Assembly: GCA_947365965.1 (NCBI GenBank)
Contig: CANAZG010000001.1
Location: 62,001-126,000 of the forward strand
Direction: 5' to 3'
Length of the DNA stretch: 64,000 bases
Source: an uncultured Clostridia bacterium
GTDB taxonomy: Bacteria > Bacillota > Clostridia > Oscillospirales > Oscillospiraceae
The notes under the pieces are model-generated. The model saw nothing but the letters and a program-made list of their open reading frames with translations. It had not been told where the DNA came from and did not search any database. Both the position numbers and the translations under genes were made by a program. Below are positions 7,506-17,286 of this stretch, in pieces (positions within the stretch are counted from its first letter, which is position 1; the number at the start of each line of letters is the position of its first letter).

Positions 7506-7820
7506 CTACGGGATGATGTCTGCGATGCCCTTAGTGAGCCCGGCCACCTTCCTCATCATTGAGTTTTCCTGCAAATACTCCAGCCCCTCCAGTGTGATCC
7601 TGGGGTTGGACATCGAAACTAGAATATCTCCGCCTATGGAGTATTTCACAGATATGCCGGTAACGTAACCCTTGGATGCAAGCATTTCCATGAGTGATGC
7701 CCACCGCTTGTCTGTCAAACCGAGGGCAGAGGCGGAAATTTGATCCATGTCAGGCTCGTCATAGTCCATCGCTTTCTCAAGATACCGCAAAATCCGATAG
7801 ATCGCCTTGAAGTTATCCAT
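7506..7820 (-). CDS. YjcQ-like winged-helix protein
   Basis: A 104-residue protein (MDNFKAIYRILRYLEKAMD ... ITLEGLEYLQENSMMRK) with the pattern of the YjcQ family, small winged-helix proteins common in Firmicute prophages. The start at 7820 has AGGAGGGG 5 bases upstream; the earlier in-frame ATG at 7844 overlaps this site. It may regulate neighbouring prophage genes, but no target site is visible. Confidence 0.75.
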   Translation of the reverse strand: MDNFKAIYRILRYLEKAMDYDEPDMDQISASALGLTDKRWASLMEMLASKGYVTGISVKYSIGGDILVSMSNPRITLEGLEYLQENSMMRKVAGLTKGIADIIP

Positions 7821-7923
7821 ATCCACCCCTCCTTTTGGTTGCACCTGTGTGCCTAGATTGTTTCTCTACCAGTGATTATATCAGCATTCATCGAAATATG
7901 CAAGGCTCCTGAACGCGAAACGA

Positions 7924-7962
7924 ACCCCCAGCGCGGTTTAAGCCGCGTCTGGGGGCCTTTTA
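7924..7962 (+). terminator. Strong terminator at the right end of the prophage
   Basis: CCCCCAGCGCGG / CCGCGTCTGGGGG stem with a short loop followed by CCTTTTATT. It lies between the YjcQ-like gene and queA and insulates the element from the chromosome. Confidence 0.75.
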
Positions 7963-8025
7963 TTCATCAATTTCTAATTTTTTATGCAGAAAAAAGTTGT
8001 GTATTTTTATAAACATCCCCTCAAA

Positions 8026-8130
8026 GCTAACGATGCCTGATGCCAAAACGTTAGCCATACGGCTTTTTAGAAGCTTCTCTTTGGCTTACGTTTTAGGCCC
8101 TAAAACCATTGATTTTCAAGGTTTTCCTGG
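8026..8130. other. Candidate right attachment junction at the queA 3' end
   Basis: The sequence changes from low to high G+C between about 8060 and 8170, right at the 3' end of queA. Inverted arms GCTAACG (8026-8032) and CGTTAGC (8049-8055) lie just outside the gene. The last codons of queA extend beyond the usual FSFGDAM ending. This fits integration of the element into the end of queA, but the other junction is outside the window, so no att core can be defined. Confidence 0.4.
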
Positions 8131-9195
8131 CTCTCCGGGGCTTTCGCCTATCCCGCCCGCTATAAACATCGCATCCCCGAAGGAGAAGAACCGATACCGC
8201 TCCCGCACCGCCTCCTCATAGGCCGCCAGTACCCGCTCCCGGCCGGCCAGGGCGGACACCAGCATAATCAGCGTGCTCTCCGGCAGATGGAAGTTGGTGA
8301 TCAGCGCGTCCATCACCTTGAACCGATAGCCGGGATAAATGAAGATCTTCGTCCACCCCGCCCGGGCCTCCATGTGCCCGTCCTCCCCCGCCCAGCTCTC
8401 TATCGTGCGGCAGGAGGTGGTGCCCACGCAGATCACCCGTCCGCCCCGGGCTCTGGTGCGGTTGATGAGCTCCGCCGTCTCCTGGGGGATCACGCAGTAC
8501 TCGCTGTGCATGTCGTGATCCGTGATCTCCTCCTCCTTCACCGGACGGAAGGTGCCCAGACCCACATGGAGGGTCACGTAGCCGATCTCCACCCCCATGG
8601 CCTCCACCCGGTCCATCAGTTCCCGGGTGAAGTGGAGCCCCGCCGTGGGGGCGGCGGCGGAGCCGGTGACCCGGGAGTACACGGTCTGATACCGCTCCCG
8701 GTCCTGAAGCTCCTCCTTAATATACGGCGGCAGGGGCATCCGGCCCAGCCGGTCCAGCACCTCCAGAAAGATGCCCTGGTAGTGGAAGCGGACCAGCCGG
8801 TTGCCCCCCTCCACCTCGCCTATCACCTCCGCTGTCAGCTCCCCCGCCGCCCCGAAGGAGACCCGGGCCCCGGTGCGCAGCTTCTTCCCCGGCCGCACCA
8901 GACACTCCCAGACGTTATCCCCCCGGTCAATAAGCAGCAGCACCTCGCAGGCGCCGCCCAGGGTCCCGTCCTGCCGCACTCTGCTGCCCAGCAGCCGGGC
9001 GGGCAGCACCCGGGAGTCGTTCATAATCAGGCAGTCCCCCGCCCGCAGAAGCTCAGGCAGCTCAAAAAACCGCCGATGCTCCCACCTGCCGGTGTCCTTA
9101 TCCAGCGCCAGCAGCCGGGACTCGTCCCGCCGGGCGATGGGGGTCTGGGCGATGAGCTCCTGGGGGAGATCAAAGTAAAAGTCGTGTGTTTTCAA
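8116..9195 (-). CDS. queA: S-adenosylmethionine:tRNA ribosyltransferase-isomerase
   Basis: QueA transfers and isomerises the ribosyl group of S-adenosylmethionine onto 7-aminomethyl-7-deazaguanine in tRNA, making epoxyqueuosine. The 359-residue product has the family blocks [12 protein letters not shown] near the start, [38 protein letters not shown], and [12 protein letters not shown] near the end. The TTG start at 9195 overlaps the stop of the upstream SpoIID-like gene (TTGA) with GGAAGGGG before it, which implies translational coupling. The C-terminus has about 14 residues beyond the usual end, possibly contributed by the prophage junction. Confidence 0.95.
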   Translation of the reverse strand: MKTHDFYFDLPQELIAQTPIARRDESRLLALDKDTGRWEHRRFFELPELLRAGDCLIMNDSRVLPARLLGSRVRQDGTLGGACEVLLLIDRGDNVWECLVRPGKKLRTGARVSFGAAGELTAEVIGEVEGGNRLVRFHYQGIFLEVLDRLGRMPLPPYIKEELQDRERYQTVYSRVTGSAAAPTAGLHFTRELMDRVEAMGVEIGYVTLHVGLGTFRPVKEEEITDHDMHSEYCVIPQETAELINRTRARGGRVICVGTTSCRTIESWAGEDGHMEARAGWTKIFIYPGYRFKVMDALITNFHLPESTLIMLVSALAGRERVLAAYEEAVRERYRFFSFGDAMFIAGGIGESPGEPGKP

Positions 9196-10859
9196 TGCAA
9201 TGCCCCTTCCAATGTAATCCCTGTGAAGTAGAATGTAAGAATCTCCCGGTAGGTCTTCCCCAGCTGGGCCATGGCCTTGGCCCCGTACTGGCTCATCCCC
9301 ACGCCGTGGCCGTAGCCGGTTCCGGTGATGGTGACGCCCGTACCGGAGGCGGCCGTGCCGGAGGGGACCGCCGGCTGCTGCTGAAGGAGCTCTGTGCCGG
9401 CGGGCGTGATGACGTAGGCCTCGCCCCCCTGGAGGACCTCCGTGACGCCGCCGCCGGAGATGGTCCACATGCCCTCCAGACCGGCGCTGCCCCCGCTGCT
9501 CCCTCCTCCTCCGGAGATGGTGAAGCGCATACTGCGGGTGGAGAGCAGCCACCGGCAGTCCTCCTTGGCGACGGTCACCGTCTTCCCGGCGCTGTCCCGG
9601 AAGGTGAGCTCCGCCACGTTCCCCGTGGGCGTGGTTCTGGAGACATAGGCGCTGGTTACCTTGCCGATGGAGTGGCCCTTCTTCTTCAAAAGGTCCGTGA
9701 GCTCCTGATAGGTATAGCGGACGGTGTAGCTGTAGTCCGGGATGTCGATGGTCCTCTCGTATGGGTCCTCCTTCCCCACCAGATAGGGCTGGGGGTAGGA
9801 CCACACGTTCTCCGAGCTCTCCGACGCGCCGCCGTTGCTGGAGTAGTAGCAGGTCTCCGCCAGCTTCCCGCCGTAGCTGGCCAGCACCCCCGCCGTCTCC
9901 TCCACCGCCCGGTCCGTCAGGCCGTTGGCCTGATTGGCCCCCCGGTAGACCTGACAGTCCGTGGTCGTGCACACGTCAAAGCGGTAGCCGGCGTAGTGCT
10001 TGCTCTGGAGCAGGGCGTATGTCCGGGCGCACACCGCCTGGGCCTTCAATGCCTCCAGGGGCCAGGAGGGGCTCATCTCGTAGGGCAGCACTCCCTTTAC
10101 GTAGTCCTCCAGCGGCACCACGTTGATGACATTCAGATCCCCGCCGGTGCTGCGGCGGTACTCAAACCCGCCGTACCACTTGTACCCCTTGAACCATGTC
10201 AGCGCCTTGCCCGCCCCGCCGTCGGGCAGAACCCCCAGGCTCTTGGCCCCGGAGCAGTCGAACTGGAAGAGCACGTCGCTGGTGGCGGTGACCGTCACCG
10301 TCACCCCGGTGGCGCTGGGGGAGACCACGCTGCCGGAGAACCGCTGGCTGCCCCCATCGGGGCGGCTCCAGGTGTAGGTCTCGCAGGTGGCCGCGGCGGC
10401 GGCGGCCTCCGCCTGACTCTCATAGCTCCCCAGGCGGACCCGGTGCCGGTTGTTGATGAAGGCCGGGAAGGCGTCCTGGAACTGGGCGGCCACGTAGGCG
10501 GCCTCGTCGAAGGTGGCGAACGCCTCGTCCAGCTCCACGTGGTAGCCCCCCACCGCGTCGTCCACCCGACTGGGCCGGGTCTTGGAGTAGGCCCCGCCGG
10601 AGACGTAGAAGGTTCCCCCGGCGGTCATGGAGATCTTCTCCTGGGTCAGCGCGCCGATCTGGACAAACTCACGGGTGTTCTCGTCAAACCACCCCAGGCG
10701 GTATCCCGAGCCCTGGAAATTCTGGAGGTTGGCGGAGAAGAGGGCGGTGCTGCCGTAGTAGAGCCCTACCTTCAGTGTGTCCTCCGCCGCGCGGGCATAA
10801 ACCGTCATTGTGACCGCAGCAAGCATACAAAGAAAAAAAGTGCGCAAAAACTTCCTCAT
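9192..10859 (-). CDS. SpoIID/LytB-domain cell wall protein
   Basis: A 555-residue exported protein with an N-terminal signal sequence ([21 protein letters not shown]). A SPOR-like region (about residues 95-170) may bind peptidoglycan, and the SpoIID domain follows, with [32 protein letters not shown] and a C-terminal [17 protein letters not shown]. SpoIID-family enzymes are lytic transglycosylases that cut denuded glycan strands, in sporulation or wall remodelling. The start at 10859 has AGGAGG upstream. It forms a two-gene unit with queA. Confidence 0.88.
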   Translation of the reverse strand: MRKFLRTFFLCMLAAVTMTVYARAAEDTLKVGLYYGSTALFSANLQNFQGSGYRLGWFDENTREFVQIGALTQEKISMTAGGTFYVSGGAYSKTRPSRVDDAVGGYHVELDEAFATFDEAAYVAAQFQDAFPAFINNRHRVRLGSYESQAEAAAAAATCETYTWSRPDGGSQRFSGSVVSPSATGVTVTVTATSDVLFQFDCSGAKSLGVLPDGGAGKALTWFKGYKWYGGFEYRRSTGGDLNVINVVPLEDYVKGVLPYEMSPSWPLEALKAQAVCARTYALLQSKHYAGYRFDVCTTTDCQVYRGANQANGLTDRAVEETAGVLASYGGKLAETCYYSSNGGASESSENVWSYPQPYLVGKEDPYERTIDIPDYSYTVRYTYQELTDLLKKKGHSIGKVTSAYVSRTTPTGNVAELTFRDSAGKTVTVAKEDCRWLLSTRSMRFTISGGGGSSGGSAGLEGMWTISGGGVTEVLQGGEAYVITPAGTELLQQQPAVPSGTAASGTGVTITGTGYGHGVGMSQYGAKAMAQLGKTYREILTFYFTGITLEGALH

Positions 10860-10885
10860 ACTTCCTCCTGATGGGGATACAGCAG

Positions 10886-10914
10886 TTGACAGCGTACCGA
10901 AATTGTGGTATGAA
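10886..10914 (+). promoter_or_regulatory. Likely asd promoter
   Basis: TTGACA (10886-10891), 17 bases, TATGAA (10909-10914), pointing to asd. This leaves an untranslated leader of about 120 bases, in which I see no clear riboswitch fold. Confidence 0.6.
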
Positions 10915-11042
10915 ATTACGGTGCGCCGTACCTGATGACACTTCGTTATCATACAGTATACATGGGAGCGGATCAGATTTCAAGCCAGGATCCGACAGAA
11001 TTCCCCATCCCAGGCCAGACAATTTTTGCAGGAGGTACCAAT

Positions 11043-12128
11043 ATGAGGAAGGAATACCGCGTTGGAATCATCGGCGGCACCGGAATGGTGGGCCAGCGTT
11101 TTGTCACATTGATGGAGGGACACCCCTGGTTCCGTCTCACCGCCATCGCCGCCAGCGGCCGCAGCGCCGGCAAGAGCTACGAGGAGGCGGTCAGGGACCG
11201 CTGGGCCATGTCCTCCCCCATCCCCCAGGAGGCCAAGGCTCTGGTGGTTCTGGACGCCCAGGCCGACGCGGAGAAGATTGCCGGCATGGTGGACTTCGTC
11301 TTCTGCGCCGTGGACATGAACAAGGAGGAGATCCAGGCCCTGGAGGAGCGGTACGCCCGCCTGGAGTGCCCGGTGGTGTCCAACAACAGCGCCCACCGCT
11401 GGACGGAGGACGTGCCCATGGTGGTGCCCGAGATCAACGCCAGCCACATCCGGCTCATCGACGCCCAGCGCGTCCGTTTGGGCACAAAGCGGGGCTTTAT
11501 CGCCGTGAAGTCCAACTGCTCCCTCCAGTCCTATGTCCCCGCCCTCCATCCCCTGCGCAAGTACGGCCTGGACCGGGCTCTGGTGTGTACCTATCAGGCC
11601 ATCTCCGGCGCGGGCAAGACCTTTGCGCGCTGGCCGGAGATGGTGGACAACTGCATCCCCTACATCGGCGGCGAGGAGGAGAAGAGCGAGCGGGAGCCCA
11701 TGAAGCTGTGGGGCACGGTGGAGGACGGCCGGCTGACGCTGGCCCAGGGTCCGGCCATCACGGCCCAGTGCTTCCGGGTGGCCTGTCAGGACGGCCACAT
11801 GGCGGCCTGCTTCATGAAGTTCAAGGACGGCTGCAAGCCCTCCATGGAGCAGATCAAGGCGGACTGGGCGGGCTTCTCCGGCCGGGCCCAGGAGCTGAAC
11901 CTCCCCTCCGCCCCCAAGCAGTTCCTCCACTACTTCGAGGAGCCCGACAGACCCCAGACCCGGCTGGACCGGATGCTGGAGAACGGCATGGCCGTGTCTG
12001 TTGGCCGCCTGCGTCCGGACAGCCAGTACGACTACAAGTTTGTCTGCCTCAGCCACAACACCCTGCGGGGCGCGGCGGGCGGCGCGGTGCTGCTGGCGGA
12101 GCTCCTGTGCGCGGAGGACTATATCTGA
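11043..12128 (+). CDS. asd: Aspartate-semialdehyde dehydrogenase (archaeal/fungal type)
   Basis: Reduces aspartyl phosphate to aspartate semialdehyde with NADPH, feeding lysine, diaminopimelate, threonine and methionine synthesis. The 361-residue protein has the NADP-binding loop GIIGGTGMVGQRF at the N-terminus and the catalytic cysteine C159 in VKSNCSLQ, followed by the TYQAISGAGK block. Motif spacing is that of the archaeal/yeast-like branch rather than the E. coli branch. The start follows AGGAGGT by 7 bases. It is monocistronic, with a terminator directly after it. Confidence 0.93.
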   Translation: MRKEYRVGIIGGTGMVGQRFVTLMEGHPWFRLTAIAASGRSAGKSYEEAVRDRWAMSSPIPQEAKALVVLDAQADAEKIAGMVDFVFCAVDMNKEEIQALEERYARLECPVVSNNSAHRWTEDVPMVVPEINASHIRLIDAQRVRLGTKRGFIAVKSNCSLQSYVPALHPLRKYGLDRALVCTYQAISGAGKTFARWPEMVDNCIPYIGGEEEKSEREPMKLWGTVEDGRLTLAQGPAITAQCFRVACQDGHMAACFMKFKDGCKPSMEQIKADWAGFSGRAQELNLPSAPKQFLHYFEEPDRPQTRLDRMLENGMAVSVGRLRPDSQYDYKFVCLSHNTLRGAAGGAVLLAELLCAEDYI

Positions 12129-12152
12129 TCGAAATTTTTTCGATTCCCAAAG

Positions 12153-12179
12153 GGGGAGGGCGAAAGCCCTCCCCTTTTT
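12153..12179 (+). terminator. asd terminator
   Basis: GGGGAGGGC-GAAA-GCCCTCCCC followed by TTTTT, a textbook intrinsic terminator. The rest of the interval up to pfp (12180-12325) shows no recognisable feature. Confidence 0.9.
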
Positions 12180-12325
12180 ATATCCGTAAGACGACGGGCG
12201 GCGATGCCTGCGCGGGGTTTTCGATAGCGGAGGGAAAGCGCACACATCCCCTCCCCCGAAAAATTTCGTTATACTTCAACACCCAAAACCCTACAGAAAA
12301 GGGCAGATTCCGTGCAAAAGTCCAG

Positions 12326-12354
12326 TTTACAAAAGTGGAAAAAGTTGTTATACT
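12326..12354 (+). promoter_or_regulatory. Likely phosphofructokinase promoter
   Basis: TTTACA (12326-12331), 17 bases, TATACT (12349-12354). A similar TTTACAAAAGT element precedes iorA. Confidence 0.65.
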
Positions 12355-12427
12355 TTTAACAGCCTGAAAAAGTTTTTGATCCGTTTCTCAGGAAACCGAT
12401 CTACACCTAAATTTGGAGGTTAAGACT

Positions 12428-13666
12428 ATGAATGTTTTGAAGGGCGCATGTATCATCGGTCAATCCGGCGGTCCCACTTCCGTCATCAACGCCAGCGCCT
12501 ACGGCGTTATCCGCACCGCGCTGGACAGCGAGGCCATCACCAAGGTATATGGCGCGGAGCACGGCATCAAGGGCGTACTCAATGACCGCCTGTTCGACAT
12601 GTCCGCCGAGGACGCCGGCGAGCTGGAGAACCTGCTCTACACCCCCTCCTCCGCCCTGGGCTCCTGCCGCTACAAGATCGCGGACCCGGACGTGGACGAC
12701 ACCGATTTCAAGCGCATTCTGGAGATCTTCAAGAAATACGATGTGCGCTACTTCTTCTATAACGGCGGCAACGACTCCATGGACACCTGCAACAAGATCA
12801 GCAAGTATATGCAGCGGGTGGGCTACGAGTGCCGGGTCATGGGCGTGCCCAAGACCATTGACAACGACCTCTTCGGCACCGACCACTGCCCTGGCTTCGC
12901 CTCTGCGGCCAAGTATATCGCCACCAGCTGCATGGAGGTCTACCACGACGCCCGGGTGTATGATACGGGTATGATCTGCGTGGTGGAGATCATGGGCCGC
13001 CACGCCGGCTGGCTCACCGCCGCCGCCAGTCTGGCCTCCGCCATGGGCGCGGGCCCCGACCTCATCTACCTGCCTGAGACGGACTTTGAAATGGACAAGT
13101 TCATCGCCGAGGTCAAAAAGGTCTACGCCGAGACCGGCAACTGCATGGTTGCGGTCAGCGAGGGCATCCACTACGCCGACGGCTCCTTTGTCTCCGAGGC
13201 CCAGGCCAGCGCCACCGACGGCTTCGGCCACGCCCAGCTGGGCGGTCTGGCCGGTATGCTGGCTGAGGTCATCAAGAAGGAGACCGGCGCCAAGGTCCGG
13301 GGCATCGAGCTGAGCCTGCTCCAGCGGTGCGGGGCCCATCTGGCCAGCCAGACCGACATCGACGAGTCCTTCATGGCCGGCAAGGCCGCCGTGGAGAACG
13401 CTGTGGCCGGTCTCACGGACAAGATGGTGGGCTTTGAGCGCTCCTATGAGGGCGGTGCTTACGTGTGCAGGACCAAGCTCTTCAACCTCACCGACGTGGC
13501 TAACACGGAGAAGAAGGTTCCCCTGGAGTGGATCAACGCCCAGCACAACGGCGTGGAGCAGGCCTTCATCGACTACGCCCTCCCCCTCATCCAGGGCGAG
13601 ACCAGGATGAAGAAGGAGAATGGTCTGCCCCGGTTCGCCAAGCTGAAGAAGGTTCTGGCAAAGTAA
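12428..13666 (+). CDS. pfp: PPi-dependent 6-phosphofructokinase
   Basis: Interconverts fructose 6-phosphate and fructose 1,6-bisphosphate using pyrophosphate, saving ATP in anaerobic glycolysis. The 412-residue protein has GQSGGPTSVINAS at the phosphate loop, GGNDSM where ATP enzymes have GGDGS (the Asp blocks ATP binding), GVPKTIDND with the PPi-specific Lys, and MGRHAGWL. These are the hallmarks of the PPi-using clade. GGAGG lies 10 bases before the ATG. It stands alone between its own promoter and terminator. Confidence 0.93.
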   Translation: MNVLKGACIIGQSGGPTSVINASAYGVIRTALDSEAITKVYGAEHGIKGVLNDRLFDMSAEDAGELENLLYTPSSALGSCRYKIADPDVDDTDFKRILEIFKKYDVRYFFYNGGNDSMDTCNKISKYMQRVGYECRVMGVPKTIDNDLFGTDHCPGFASAAKYIATSCMEVYHDARVYDTGMICVVEIMGRHAGWLTAAASLASAMGAGPDLIYLPETDFEMDKFIAEVKKVYAETGNCMVAVSEGIHYADGSFVSEAQASATDGFGHAQLGGLAGMLAEVIKKETGAKVRGIELSLLQRCGAHLASQTDIDESFMAGKAAVENAVAGLTDKMVGFERSYEGGAYVCRTKLFNLTDVANTEKKVPLEWINAQHNGVEQAFIDYALPLIQGETRMKKENGLPRFAKLKKVLAK

Positions 13667-13733
13667 ACGGCCCTTCGCTTTCAGGAATCACACGTTTCTC
13701 TGTGCGCAAAGACCCCGCAGCCAAAGAAAAAAC

Positions 13734-13775
13734 CGCCGTCCGGTCCCCTGCCGGGAACCGGACGGCGTTCCTTTT
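13734..13775. terminator. Bidirectional terminator between pfp and the sensor gene
   Basis: CGCCGTCCGGT / ACCGGACGGCG stem with CCTTTTAT after it and AAAGAAAAAA before it, so it can serve both convergent genes. Confidence 0.8.
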
Positions 13776-13818
13776 ATCACTGTTAATTGAACAAAACTTT
13801 ACCTTTGTTCAATTATAT

Positions 13819-16776
13819 CTAGGACAGACCCGTCAACCACTGGTACAGCGCCTCGTCCGCCAGATATTCGGAGAACTCATAGGGAATGTCCCGGAGGTAT
13901 GTCCCCTCAGCCGTGGGGTTGACCTCGTATTGCAGCGCCGTGTATGCGCCGGAGATGGTCACCCGGACAAGGTTCTCCTGCTCCCCTGCCTCCAGCATCA
14001 GCGTCTGCTCCCCCGGGTCCCCCTCCCTGGTGTAGACTGCCTCCAGCCTGTGGCTGGTCCCCTGGAAGCCGCTCTTGTCGCCCTTCCTTCCCTGGGCCGC
14101 GCTGTTGAGGACCTGGGCCAGCTCCTTGGCCCCAGCGCCGTCATGGCCGGTGCTGACGATGTCCTCCGCCGTGATCTCGCTCATGACGGTTTTGACACCG
14201 GGCATCGCCTCCATGAACAGGCAGAGGTTGCGGTAGATCTGGAGACTTTCCAGAATAGATATCTCCTCGGCGAAGTCCGCCCGGGCGCTGCCGGAGACGC
14301 CCATCCAGCTCAGGCTGTCGTACAGCCGCCCCTCTCGCTGGAAGGTCTGGGCGAGCTTCTTATCTGCATTCAGCAGGCAGGCGCTCTTCTCCAAAAGCCC
14401 GTTCACCTCGTCCATGAAGGCGGCAATGGCCCTGGGGTCAAAGCTGTGCTGGTCCGTGCCGTTCCGGTCAAAGTTGAGATCAAACTGTATGGCGTTTTCC
14501 TGCACCAGCTTGATCACGTCATTCTGCATATAGAAAAGCTGGTAGCGGTACGCATGGGACCTGTCTGTAGGAGAGCCGGCGCCCCTGCGGGTGTACCGCA
14601 GCACGCAGTCCTCCCCGTCCATCTGGACCAGATAGAGGCTGGTTCCGCTTCCGAAGAAGGCCGTCTCCTCCCAGGTCTCCCGGCCATTTTCCGTCTCCAT
14701 GAGGAACTGGAGGCACTGGTCCGTGCCGTTGGAGCGGAGCCGGATCTGGTCCGGTCTGCCGTCGCGGTTCAGATCCGGGGTTTCGGGCAGGATCTTTGTG
14801 TAGTAGGGCTTCCCTATCCGCCCGGTCAGCTCGTGGAGCTCCGCGGAACTGTAGATGGCGTATTGCAGGCCGCTGTCCGTCTCCCAGCCGATCATCACAT
14901 CCGTCTGGTTCCGGTAGCTGTCGGCCATGTGCAGCTTTCCGCCCGCCTTCAGGGGCAGCACACCCTCCGTCTCGCACCAGATCCAGGCTCCCGTCTGAGA
15001 AAAATCGCCCTCGCCGGTGCAGAGCCGGCTCTCCCGGTGGGGCGAGGTCTCCCGCAGAATCCGCGCGATCTCCTCACGGTCCGCGCTGGTTTCCTCCCCG
15101 ATGTCCTCCACCGTGATCTCCGAGAGCAGAACATCCAGCCCGGCGTTGTCCCAGTGGATCCAAGTGTCTCCATAGTCATCGGAGGTCATGGTCCAGACGG
15201 AGGAGCCGTCTCCGAAGAGCTGCATTTGGATACTGCTGCCGGAGACATAGATCGCGTCCACCTCCGCGTCCGTCCAGGGCAGGTTGATGAGCTCCCAGCT
15301 GGCTCCCCCGTCCCTGGTCTGGTACACCGGCGCGCCGTTGGCGTATCGCTGGGCCACGATCAGCCGGTCAGGGCTTACGAAGCCCACGTCCGCAATGGCG
15401 TGCTCGAGCGCCGGGGCGGAGGTCTGGGTCCAGTTCATGCCGCCGTCTTCGGTCCTGTAAACATAGACCGCCCCGTCGCCCCGGTCATCGCTGGCCACCA
15501 GCCAGCCCTCCGTGGGCGACACCAGCTCCGCATGGATTTCCTGGGAAAGCGCCGCCGTCTCCCTCCCCTGGTCCGCCCACTCCCGGGGCGGAGGGAGGGG
15601 GTTCCCGGACAGGTCCTTTGCCCCGTCAGAGAGGGCGTAGCGGACATGGGGGATCCCCTCCCCGTCCAGAGTGATCCGGGCGGTCCGCCAATCCCCCTCC
15701 CCATCCGTTGGGGCGGGCGCGGCCAGATCGGCCGGACCATCGGGGGCCGGCGCGTCCCGTACCTCTACCCGGCCAAAGGTCAGGAACACCGCCAGGGTGA
15801 GCACGAGAGCTGCCGCCGCAATAGCGCTGACAAGTATCTTTGGTTGACAGGCAATGCGGCTGATCCGCTCCCGGAGCCCCCTCTTTTCACCGGACATGGT
15901 GGTGGTAAAGCTGAGGAGATCCCAGGGTCTGTCCTTGGCCGTCACCAGGGCCAGCAGGGTCTCGCCGTAGGCGGTCCGCTCACTGTCCCCCAGCGTTTGC
16001 AGGGCTCCCTCGTCGCAGGCCAGCTCCCCGTCCCGGCGGCTGAGGCACACCGCCAGCCACACCAGGGGGTTCCACCAGTGGATGGCCAGGGCCGCGCCCC
16101 GCAGGACGCTCCACAGGTGGTCCCAGTGCCGGTAGTGGGTCAGCTCGTGGGCCAGCACATGGCGGAGCAGGACCGGGTCCCGGGCCGCCTCCTCTGACAC
16201 GTATACTGCGGGCCGCAGAAGGCCGAAGAGGCAGGGCGAGGGCAGTCCCCCGGTCACATATACCGGAATGGGCGTATCCGGGGCCTCCAGCCGCCGTCTG
16301 GACCGCTTCAGGCGGCGGGCGAAGCGGAGGTTGGCCCCCAGCAGCGCCCCGCCCAGGACCGCTCCCCCGGCGATCCAGGTCCATTTCGCCAGGGTCAGGG
16401 GGCTGACCCGGTCCGCGTACCGCCGGACAGTCCCGCCCTCGTCCTCCAGCCGGGCATAGCCAAAGGAGTTGGGGTCCAGAAGAGGTTCCCCGGGTTCAGG
16501 CAGATCCCCCCACGCCTCAGCCGGGGTGGACTGGATGGGGAACAGGTAGATGCTCTCCTCCCGGACGCTCTCCGGCGCTGTCCAGTCCGGCAGCTCCGGC
16601 AGGGTCACCGTCACGCCCAGGCTGAACCAGGCCGATGGCAGCAGCAGCCGCAGGAGCGCCACAACCCACAGTGCGTAGCGCATGGCAGCGCTGATGTGGC
16701 GGCCCAACAGGGCCCGCAGGGCCAGCACCACCAGGATCAGCCCGCTGGCTGACAGGATCCAATGTAACACCGTCAT
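13819..16776 (-). CDS. BlaR1-type M56 metalloprotease with large extracytoplasmic domain
   Basis: A 985-residue membrane sensor. The first 335 residues hold transmembrane segments and an M56 peptidase with the zinc motif H210-ELTH-214 and the later E-bearing ELACDE (251-256); a final membrane segment lies at about 315-335. BlaR1/MecR1 relatives cleave a BlaI repressor when a signal is sensed outside. In place of a penicillin-binding domain, this protein carries about 640 residues with BNR-like or YCF48-like blades (VYRTEDGGMNWTQ, VYQTRDGGASWEL), a DxNxDGxxD-like calcium motif (LNRDGRPDQ) and two related SEITxEDI modules. It overlaps blaI by 4 bases. Confidence 0.85.
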   Translation of the reverse strand: MTVLHWILSASGLILVVLALRALLGRHISAAMRYALWVVALLRLLLPSAWFSLGVTVTLPELPDWTAPESVREESIYLFPIQSTPAEAWGDLPEPGEPLLDPNSFGYARLEDEGGTVRRYADRVSPLTLAKWTWIAGGAVLGGALLGANLRFARRLKRSRRRLEAPDTPIPVYVTGGLPSPCLFGLLRPAVYVSEEAARDPVLLRHVLAHELTHYRHWDHLWSVLRGAALAIHWWNPLVWLAVCLSRRDGELACDEGALQTLGDSERTAYGETLLALVTAKDRPWDLLSFTTTMSGEKRGLRERISRIACQPKILVSAIAAAALVLTLAVFLTFGRVEVRDAPAPDGPADLAAPAPTDGEGDWRTARITLDGEGIPHVRYALSDGAKDLSGNPLPPPREWADQGRETAALSQEIHAELVSPTEGWLVASDDRGDGAVYVYRTEDGGMNWTQTSAPALEHAIADVGFVSPDRLIVAQRYANGAPVYQTRDGGASWELINLPWTDAEVDAIYVSGSSIQMQLFGDGSSVWTMTSDDYGDTWIHWDNAGLDVLLSEITVEDIGEETSADREEIARILRETSPHRESRLCTGEGDFSQTGAWIWCETEGVLPLKAGGKLHMADSYRNQTDVMIGWETDSGLQYAIYSSAELHELTGRIGKPYYTKILPETPDLNRDGRPDQIRLRSNGTDQCLQFLMETENGRETWEETAFFGSGTSLYLVQMDGEDCVLRYTRRGAGSPTDRSHAYRYQLFYMQNDVIKLVQENAIQFDLNFDRNGTDQHSFDPRAIAAFMDEVNGLLEKSACLLNADKKLAQTFQREGRLYDSLSWMGVSGSARADFAEEISILESLQIYRNLCLFMEAMPGVKTVMSEITAEDIVSTGHDGAGAKELAQVLNSAAQGRKGDKSGFQGTSHRLEAVYTREGDPGEQTLMLEAGEQENLVRVTISGAYTALQYEVNPTAEGTYLRDIPYEFSEYLADEALYQWLTGLS

Positions 16777-17156
16777 TTTTCTCTCCCCTCCTCCGCTCTC
16801 TCCAGAATCTCCCGCAGCTGGGCGATCTCCTCCCGGCTCAGCTCCTGCCGCCGGGCCATGGCGCTCATCATCAGGCCCACGCTGCCCTGGTACACCCGAT
16901 CCAGAAAGCTCCGCGTCTCAGAAATCACCGCCTGCTCTTGTTCTACAGCAGGTGTATAGGACTTTCCCTTGCCAACAATCTGGCAGTGGACCAGCCCCTT
17001 CTCCTCCATGCGGCGCAGGGTGGTGATGGTGGTGCTCTTGGCCCATCCCACCCGCTCCCCCAGCTTGGACACCAGCTGCATCACCGTCTGAGGGCTCTCC
17101 GCCCACAGGCAGTCCAGTACGCTCCACTCCCCACCAGTCAGCTTGATCTGTTCCAT
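16773..17156 (-). CDS. BlaI/MecI-family repressor
   Basis: A 127-residue winged-helix repressor: LTGGEWSVLDCLWAESPQTV at the N-terminus, the recognition region WAKSTTITTLRRMEEKGLV, then a helical dimerisation tail. BlaI proteins are cut by a partner M56 protease, here the gene that overlaps its end. An inverted repeat covering the promoter upstream fits autoregulation of the pair. Confidence 0.92.
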   Translation of the reverse strand: MEQIKLTGGEWSVLDCLWAESPQTVMQLVSKLGERVGWAKSTTITTLRRMEEKGLVHCQIVGKGKSYTPAVEQEQAVISETRSFLDRVYQGSVGLMMSAMARRQELSREEIAQLREILERAEEGREK

Positions 17157-17181
17157 CTGTATTTCCTCCTTTGGTTTACTT

Positions 17182-17219
17182 TGTAGACCTATCTTATCAC
17201 AGTTGGTCTACATTGTCAA
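17182..17219 (-). promoter_or_regulatory. Promoter and operator of the BlaI/BlaR1-like pair
   Basis: Minus strand TTGACA (17219-17214), 17 bases, TAAGAT (17196-17191). Arms GGTCTACA (17205-17212) and TGTAGACC (17182-17189) form an inverted repeat, one arm in the promoter spacer and the other just past the -10, as expected for a BlaI operator. Confidence 0.8.
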
Positions 17220-17286
17220 CCACTTTATGTGAGAAAAAGGGTGCGCCGGCGGCGCACCCTCTGTTGGGTCAGCTTGTCACGGGGAC

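Noticed and set aside
9186..10871. Long open frame on the plus strand opposite the SpoIID-like gene
   Set aside because: Codon-shadow of a high-G+C gene: low-complexity, no ribosome site, and the opposite strand has clear SpoIID motifs.
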